From Clavaria fumosa (Eukaryota; Basidiomycota; Agaricomycetes; Agaricales; Clavariaceae), in the NCBI GenBank assembly GCA_951802425.1, contig OX637802.1, positions 1,860,001 through 1,924,000 on the forward strand: a stretch of 64,000 nt of DNA, in the 5' to 3' direction. This document shows, one piece after another, positions 58,930 to 64,000 of the stretch. The notes under the pieces are model-generated. The model did no database searches and was not told the DNA's origin. It saw only the letters and a list, made by a program, of their open reading frames with translations. Made by a program: the position numbers and the translations under genes. Numbering within the stretch: position 1 is the first letter of the stretch; every line of letters starts with the position of its first letter.

Positions 58930-58948
58930 CTGTCACAGAGTGTGACAG
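58930..58948 (-). promoter_or_regulatory. Leader hairpin of element B
   Basis: CTGTCAC pairs with GTGACAG across a 5-base loop. The matching position in element C has CTGTGACA/TGTCACAG, so a base pair has changed on both sides. Confidence 0.5.
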
Positions 58949-59018
58949 TTTGAGATAGGGGTCCAGGCTAGCCGGGTTAGGACACGGGGCTAGGGCAGAC
59001 AGGGGTTGATGTTAGTAT

Positions 59019-59325
59019 TGTGTCAGACTTAGTCTCACGGTTCACACAACTTAACGTAAGGTCGATGATGACGATACTAACATAAGGGGAAAAGGGTACA
59101 AGTAAGAAAGCGACGTAGTATATATAGCGAGAGGTTCGGGAGTTGCCGGCGTTCCCACGCTCGGACCCCGTGCGTCATGTGATGCGTCCAGGCCCGGGTC
59201 ACGTGATGTTCCCATTATGTAAGCCACCACCCGTTCGGGTCACGTGACTCGTCCGCAAACTTCCCGCAACTCTTTTGCAATCCTTTCTTGGCCTTTCCAA
59301 CCTGCTTATGTAAGCGATCCTGACA
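59019..59325 (-). repeat. Element B 5' LTR
   Basis: Near-identical to the 3' LTR (two differences seen, one a CpG-to-TpG change at GTCATGTGATG). On the element's sense strand it is followed directly by CAATACTAACATCAACCCC, the candidate primer-binding site. Confidence 0.9.
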
Positions 59326-59813
59326 TAGATCCTCTCCACCAACCTCCTACTCAGGTTCAACTCCAGCCAATGGACCAGGATTCCTGAGTCCTTCTCTGTA
59401 CTCAACTCCGCCCGTCGGAACAGCGTCTCAAATCTCGCAAAGAACTCTGGTGCCGTTGTGGCACCCTGTTTCAACCCTGCAATATCGGCAAGGGCAGTCA
59501 CATGGTTGTTTGGGTCATTGAATGCTCACTTCATCTCCTCCACAAACTCTGCCCAGGTTCCAGCCTCGCCACTACCCAGGATCTCTTCCACCTTCATATT
59601 CGCCCATTCAGCAGTGAATCCATCTCCAGTAATTTTGCTCAAAGCAAAGAGGACCTTCACCAGGTCCGTAGCATAGGTAGTCGGGTTCGCCATAAATGAG
59701 AGGCGAAGTGATCGGAGGAACGTACGGAAGTTCCTTTTCTGCCCATCAAAGGGGGCAACAGATAGGTCAAGCCTCATAGGTTGGGCTACAGGCGGGGCAA
59801 CATGGTCTGCCAT
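59326..59813 (-). pseudogene. Element C gag N-terminal part
   Basis: ATG 59,811-59,813 (MADHVAPPVAQPMRLD) opens gag; capsid-like segments FDGQKRNFRTFLRSLRLSF and LGSGEAGTWAEFVEEMK are followed by TGA (expected Arg codon CGA before AFNDPNNH), then ALADIAGLKQG, TAPEFFARFETLFRRAEL and RRLVERIY. There element B interrupts. Confidence 0.85.
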
Positions 59814-60298
59814 CACAGGCCCTGGATGCTGTAAATAAAGTTCTGGGCCTTGGGCACTCAGGATTTCTTCGATCTCTTAACAGTCCTGTCCTCTTAGGCT
59901 GCTCTTCTGTGTACTTATGTACCTATAGAACTCTTATTCTATGAAACTTTTGTTAACGTGGGGGCCTGAATGGTGTCCCAGGTGGTCGCTCCACAACTCC
60001 TAATGAGTTGCCCGTGCGCCCTTCTGACAATGGTCACAGAGCAAGGGCCCTGTCCACTGGACCAGGAAACTACAGAAAGACTATGTAGGGGCCTTTCCTT
60101 GCCCTGTACACTACATGATTCACTGGTACGTAGCTGTAAAACAAAGTTCCAGGCCTTGGGCACTCGGTATCACTTGGGAAGAGTCACAGTAGACTTCCTC
60201 TGGGTCTGGTCACGTGTATCTACACACAGTAAAAATTTCGCGCAGTTCTGTTACACACCGCGGGCAGGGTAAAGGAGAAGAGGATGATAGGGGCTGAG

Positions 60299-60317
60299 CT
60301 GTGACAATGTGTCACAG
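60299..60317 (-). promoter_or_regulatory. Leader hairpin of element C
   Basis: CTGTGACA pairs with TGTCACAG across a 3-base loop; equivalent in position to the hairpin of element B with compensatory bases. Confidence 0.5.
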
Positions 60318-60375
60318 TTTGAAATTAAGGGTCCAGGCTAGCCGGGTTAGGACACGGGGCTAGGGCGGACAGGCG

Positions 60376-60388
60376 GATCTTAGTATTA
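60376..60388 (-). promoter_or_regulatory. Candidate self-priming primer-binding site of element C
   Basis: Immediately inside the 5' LTR, the sense strand reads AATACTAAGAT, exactly complementary over 11 nt to ATCTTAGTATT within the LTR near the expected transcription start. No tRNA 3'-end complement starting TGG is seen here. Confidence 0.65.
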
Positions 60389-60678
60389 TATCAGACTGGG
60401 TCTCACACAACTTAAGCGTAAGGTCATGACGACAATACTAAGATAAGGGGAAAAGAGTACAAAAAAGGAAAAGCGAAAGTACTTATAGCGAACGCTTCGG
60501 CACTTGCCGGCGTTCCCACGCTCGGACCCTCGGATCACGTGATGCGTCCAGGCCCAGGTCATGTGATCTTACATGATTACATAATCCGACCCAGCCACAG
60601 GTCATGTGACCTTCCAACAACCCTCCCCAGTTTCTCCACAACTGCACTTTGGGATGGCTTACATAAGCGATCCTAACA
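60389..60678 (-). repeat. Element C 5' LTR
   Basis: Same family and termini as 42,852-43,142, with about seven differences. It abuts the CAGAG duplication at 60,679-60,683. Confidence 0.92.
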
Positions 60679-61500
60679 CAGAGGAGATGATCAAGATCTG
60701 GATGGACCATGCAAACCTCCAGTACTTCTGGATGCCCCAGAAGTTGAAGCTGAGGCAGGTTCATTGGGTTGGGGAGCTCCAGTGCTTTGACTTTGAGATC
60801 AAGTACTGCACTGGGAAATTGAACACGAAAGCTGACACTCTCTCCCAGAGGCCAGATTATGGGGAGATGGTGGAGGAGGATGCCCTGGTACAGGTCTTCC
60901 CTGAGGCCAAGGTCTGTGTGTCATTCACATCAGAAATGGAGATGCTGCTCCAGAAAAATAGCGCAGTACATGTACAGAAGCCAGAGGGGCTTGATGATGA
61001 GTGGACACGAGATTGGATGGGACTCTTGCGAAAGGGTGGGATCACATGGGTACCAGAGGAGGCCCGTGAGGCAGTCCTTGCTTTTGAGCATGACCTCCCC
61101 ACAGCTGGGCACCCTGGACCACAGAAGCTGAGAGCAGCATTGCTGAGGACCTATTGGTGGGTGGGGATGGTGAAAGATGCAGATCGGTATGCCCAGGGGT
61201 GCAAGACATGCCAGCAAACAAAGCCTGACCATACCAAGCATGCAGCCCCACTCCACCCACACCCCATTCTGGATGGTCCCTGGTCAGTGATTATGTGGGA
61301 CATTGTGGGGCCCCTCAATCCTTGATGTTAAGAAGGTGGGGCATGGAGTGAAGTACTTGGTGAAGTGGTTGGGATACCCAGTGGAGGAAAACACTTGGGA
61401 ACCCCATAGGAACCTCACTAACGTAACATTGCTTCTCCAGGACTTCTTCCTCTCCCACCCTGACAAGGCCAAGCTAGCTGGTCAGGACACCCAGCCTTAA
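60679..61500 (+). pseudogene. Element D RNase H end, integrase zinc region and chromodomain
   Basis: Continues element D after element C. It reads IKIWMDHANLQYF, FDFEIKYCTGKLNTKADTL, then the integrase zinc region (HPGPQKLRAAL, CKTCQQTKPD) to MWDIVGP. At 61,318/61,319 it jumps to SILDVKKVGHGVKYLVKW, the chromodomain, so the integrase core and its second Asp and Glu are deleted. Ends at TAA 61,498-61,500. Confidence 0.87.
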
Positions 61501-61511
61501 GAGGGGGGTGA

Positions 61512-61801
61512 TGCTAGGATTGCTTACATAAGCCATCCCAAAGAGGAGTTATGGAGAAACTGGGGAGGGTTGTTGGAAGGTCACATGACCTGTGGCTGGG
61601 TCAGATTATGTAATCATGTAAGATCACATGACCTGGGCCTGGGTGCATCACATGATCTGAGGGTCCGAGCGTGGGAACACCGGCAAGTGCCAGGGCTCTC
61701 ACTATAAGTACTTCGTCGTTCCCATTTTTGTACTCTTTTCCCCTTATCTTAGTATTGTCATCATGACCTTATGCTTAAGTTGTGTGAGACCCAGTCTGAT
61801 A
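61512..61801 (+). repeat. Element D 3' LTR
   Basis: Plus-strand LTR related to that of element C: begins TGCTAGGATTGC, ends CCCAGTCTGATA, contains ATCTTAGTATT. Preceded by polypurine tract 61,499-61,511. Confidence 0.88.
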
Positions 61802-62189
61802 GTGTGTGAAAGCTTGCCCATACAGTGCCAGGACTGCAAGTTCAGTTCTGGTTGGTATGCAGTGCAAGGCATTCCAGAGATTCTGCTCCATATTGCTAAA
61901 TCTCTTGATATTCTTCTTGTCTTGAAAATATTCCAGAAACTGGATAAACTGTGGAAGATGTAATATGAGATCTCCAGCAGCTACACAGTGTGATTGAAAT
62001 CATGTATTGGAAGTGTCAGGGAAAGTGAAACTTTTGCCAACATTTTTGGCCCACCACCAGCAAAAATCATCATGGTATCCCTTCTTGTCATCCTTATTGT
62101 TGCATATGTCACCAGCAAGTTTGGTAGTCTTGACACCACCTCTGCTTGTCATATTCAATGCTCAATCCTGAGTAGGCAAGGCATTATCT
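61802..62189. other. CpG-poor flank of element D
   Basis: AT-rich sequence with few CpG and no open frame. Likely part of the same degenerate repeat that continues to the window end. Confidence 0.4.
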
Positions 62190-63295
62190 AACTCTGGATC
62201 ATAGTCCTCCAGCACAGCCTTATTATCTCTATTGGCAAGTAAAACTGGGCCTGGGATGCTATTTTCATCCCACCATGCCATCATGGCCATGTTTCCACCT
62301 TGCACTGTGTTGAGATCCTTGTGACACCCACAACCTGCCCATATAAAAAGCTTGAGGATCCTCCTTTCATTTTCATCCGGTTCCTCTAATCTGTCCTTTC
62401 CAAGCTTTATGACAAGTTGTTCCAACATTCCAGCCTCTTTTTCTGCTTGTTCATTTTCAGACAGTGCACTCCACTTTTTGGCCCCACCAACTGACTTAAT
62501 CATGTCCCTCCAAGCCTCTAAGTAGTCAGGTTGTAGCTCCTGATTTGACCTCTCCATGATTGCATCTTCTCCCAGTGACTTGTAGACTGCTGATGTCTTT
62601 TCCTTTTCCAGAAGCTGAGCATCTTTTTTCTCCTTGGCACAATGATCTGAGTGCATTCCAGCAACTCCTTGAGTACCTTCTCCTTTGTCCTCAACACAGC
62701 ACTCTCCTTGACAGCTCTGGCCCTGCACATTGTTTCTGCAACTTTCTTGTGACTAGCTTAGTGGCTTTAAGCTCCTCAGCCACCTTTGCAATCTTCTGTT
62801 GTGACTCCAATGTGTCTTTAACAGACCTCTCTAAGGCTGCCCTCAATTCACCTTTGAGGTTGGAGTTCTATTCTTCCAGCTTCAGTAATGTATCAATGGC
62901 TTTTGATGCATTACTGGTAACTCTCTTCAACTCTTCGCATCTCCACAAATCTGCTGCCATCAGTCTTTTTATTTTCTCCTCCAACTCAGCCTTCCTCTGC
63001 TGGCCTCTCTGCCTAGCACATCTCTCAACCCTAATCTTCCTGTACAGCTCCTTTGAGTGTGCTCTTTCAGCGTCAAGTGCTGAAAGTATGCTTTCTGTTC
63101 ATCCAGGGCAGAGGAGATCTTTGCAGCATGCTCTTTCTCCAGCTGCAGGGCTTGTGAAAGCTCCTTTGAAATCTCTATCTCTTCAGACAGCCTAGCCCTT
63201 GTCTGAGCAAGCTCCTCTTCAAATCTTGCCAATCTGTCCTCTGAGCCCTTGCTTCAGCAAGCTGCTCTCTTTTGGATGCCTTTCCTTTAGCCATC
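62162..63295 (-). pseudogene. Degenerate coiled-coil transposon-associated gene
   Basis: On the minus strand, ATG 63,293-63,295 starts MAKGKASKREQLAEARAQ, a one-base shift later continues LARFEEELAQTRARL and a charged coiled coil, and after further breaks a last frame of 188 codons reads LEAWRDMIKSVGGAKKWSAL, then KLFIWAGCGCHKDLNTVQGG, MMAWWDENSIPGPVLLANRD and DYDPELDNALPTQD. The Cys/His-containing CGCHKDLN block with the VLLANRDN segment resembles a multicopy gene of basidiomycete repeats, known to me only as hypothetical protein. At least three frame changes make this copy inactive. CpG depletion agrees with old age. Confidence 0.5.
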
Positions 63296-64000
63296 TATAA
63301 TTTGACAGAAAAAAATGGCAGCATAAATGTCAACCCTAAGGTCCAGGGCATCTCACCTGTGTGTGCTACTGTACAGTTTGTCTGCACTATCCAAATAGAG
63401 GGAATTCTGCTGAAACTGGAGTCAAATGATGATGCATAAGAGCTAAGATCATCATACCAGGTCAATAGAGTGTACAGAGCAAGCAGTGGGGATGTTCAAA
63501 GGTATTGGGGCAAGTGTGACCATGAGGTTGGGCCTTTGCCCCATTGTTTGTATCTGTTTGGCATAGGCTACAGTGATGCTGATCTCACAATCGATTTTCC
63601 AGGCTCCTGGCTCATTATAAAGCTTAGCTTTGCAGAGACAAAATGAACAATAAATAAATTGGAAATTTTCTATCAGAACAGATTTTTTTAACTTCCTCTT
63701 TATTCTAAGATATAATATAAACATAATTATATCTTAGGATCAAAAGAGAATTAAATAAAAGTGTTCTGATAGCAATTTTTTAATTTATTTATCAATCATT
63801 TTTGCTCAATAAAGCTAAGCCTAAAAATGATCCCGGGATTCTGAAAATTCATCCCAAGTTTTACAGTTATTTTGGCAGGGCAAAATTGCTTTTTTGCATA
63901 TACTGCAGTTTCTGCACAATTTTACAAAAATTTGTCCTGCCTAGTACATAGACCATATGAACTCTGATCATTTCTCTCCCTTTGTCATTGTGCCATACTT
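63296..64000. other. AT-rich terminal stretch
   Basis: Apart from the fold-back at 63,590-63,855, the last 700 bp contain no gene signal. Composition is AT-rich and CpG-poor. Confidence 0.4.
63590..63855. repeat. Long imperfect inverted repeat (fold-back)
   Basis: Two arms of about 128 bp meet at 63,719-63,724. Matching blocks include TTCTAAGATATAAT/ATTATATCTTAG, TATCAGAACA/TGTTCTGATA, AATAAATAAATT/AATTTATTTAT and AAGCTTAGCTTT/AAAGCTAAGCCT. No coding potential. It may be a fold-back MITE; no clear target duplication was found. Confidence 0.65.

Larger units (their letters stand above)
56959..59325 (-). mobile_element. Element B: internally deleted chromovirus with intact integrase
   Basis: Minus-strand element of 2,367 bp, 5' LTR 59,019-59,325 and 3' LTR 56,959-57,266, TG...CA ends (TGTCAGGATC...GTCTGACA). 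A perfect 5-bp duplication TAGAT lies at 56,954-56,958 and 59,326-59,330. The LTRs differ at two positions by eye. Leader sequence is joined at a GACTT (58,824-58,828) directly to the end of RNase H; gag, protease and RT are missing. It is related to but distinct from element C (different LTR). Confidence 0.93.
59814..60388 (-). other. Element C 5' leader
   Basis: Non-coding region between 5' LTR and gag. It shares about 180 bp (60,196-60,388) with the leader of element B, including the GGGTCCAGGCTAGCCGG block and a hairpin at 60,299-60,317. The bases next to the LTR read AATACTAAGAT on the sense strand. Confidence 0.8.
42852..60678 (-). mobile_element. Element C: Ty3/gypsy chromovirus, interrupted by elements A and B
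   Basis: Minus-strand LTR retrotransposon with 5' LTR 60,389-60,678 and 3' LTR 42,852-43,142, flanked by a perfect 5-bp duplication CAGAG (42,847-42,851 and 60,679-60,683). The two LTRs differ at about seven positions by eye, mostly CpG transitions. Order in the sense direction: leader, gag (interrupted twice), protease, RT, RNase H, integrase, chromodomain, polypurine tract, LTR. Gag has three in-frame TGA codons; pol is one long open frame. Confidence 0.93.
42073..61801 (+). mobile_element. Element D: broken Ty3/gypsy chromovirus, host of the nest
   Basis: Plus-strand element present as two separated parts, 42,073-42,851 and 60,679-61,801, split by insertion of element C. The 5' LTR, gag and protease are missing; homology to the pol of C begins at about 42,073, directly abutting the LINE remnant. 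The second part carries RNase H end, integrase zinc region and chromodomain, then the polypurine tract AAGAGGGGGGTGA and the 3' LTR. It is the oldest layer of the nest. Confidence 0.85.

Overview
The window is nuclear DNA of a filamentous basidiomycete, most likely an agaricomycete. Coding regions are dense and GC-rich, nearly every gene is cut by several introns of about 45-65 bp, and the repeats are Ty3/gypsy chromoviruses, a LINE-type element and small DNA transposons. The identification rests on gene structure and protein families read by eye; no search was run.

Positions 1-37,749 are a compact housekeeping region. In order: the 5' part of an unidentified gene (minus), an intron-containing tRNA-Leu(UAG) (minus), a cell-wall-integrity type MAP kinase kinase (plus), a Zn2Cys6 transcription factor (plus), ALG2 mannosyltransferase (plus), a GTPBP1-like translational GTPase (minus), a conserved coiled-coil protein ending in a J-like HPDRW segment (plus), a multispanning RING-H2 protein (minus), an unidentified proline-rich protein (plus), ferrochelatase (plus), phosphomevalonate kinase ERG8 (plus), an AVT-type vacuolar amino-acid transporter (minus), a secreted family-14 polysaccharide lyase (plus), an ATG22-like vacuolar effluxer (minus), a RING protein with a SUMO-interaction-like motif (plus) and Mediator subunit MED12 (minus). 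The genes are not an obvious pathway cluster. CpG-poor repeat relics interrupt this half at about 7.1-8.3 kb (carrying a hAT-like MITE with a perfect 8-bp target duplication) and 27.6-28.3 kb.

Positions 37,826-64,000 are a transposon island starting 77 bp upstream of the MED12 start codon. First comes a candidate 3-kb terminal-inverted-repeat element filled with low-complexity arrays, then a LINE 3' remnant, then a Russian-doll nest of LTR retrotransposons whose order can be read from target-site duplications. Element D (plus, broken chromovirus) was hit by element C (minus, chromovirus, duplication CAGAG). The gag of C was hit by element A (plus, 9.8-kb gypsy, duplication ACGG) and by element B (minus, 2.4-kb deletion derivative related to C, duplication TAGAT). 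Beyond D lie a degenerate coiled-coil transposon-associated gene and a long fold-back repeat.

The two most interesting signals are in this nest. Element A carries, between pol and its 3' LTR and on the opposite strand, a five-exon gene whose spliced product contains a Zn2Cys6-type cysteine cluster, so it looks like antisense cargo with a possible regulatory role. In elements C and B, a 10-11 nt segment inside the LTR is exactly complementary to the sequence just inside the 5' LTR, with a compensatory base change between the two families. That is the signature expected of Tf1-like self-primed reverse transcription.
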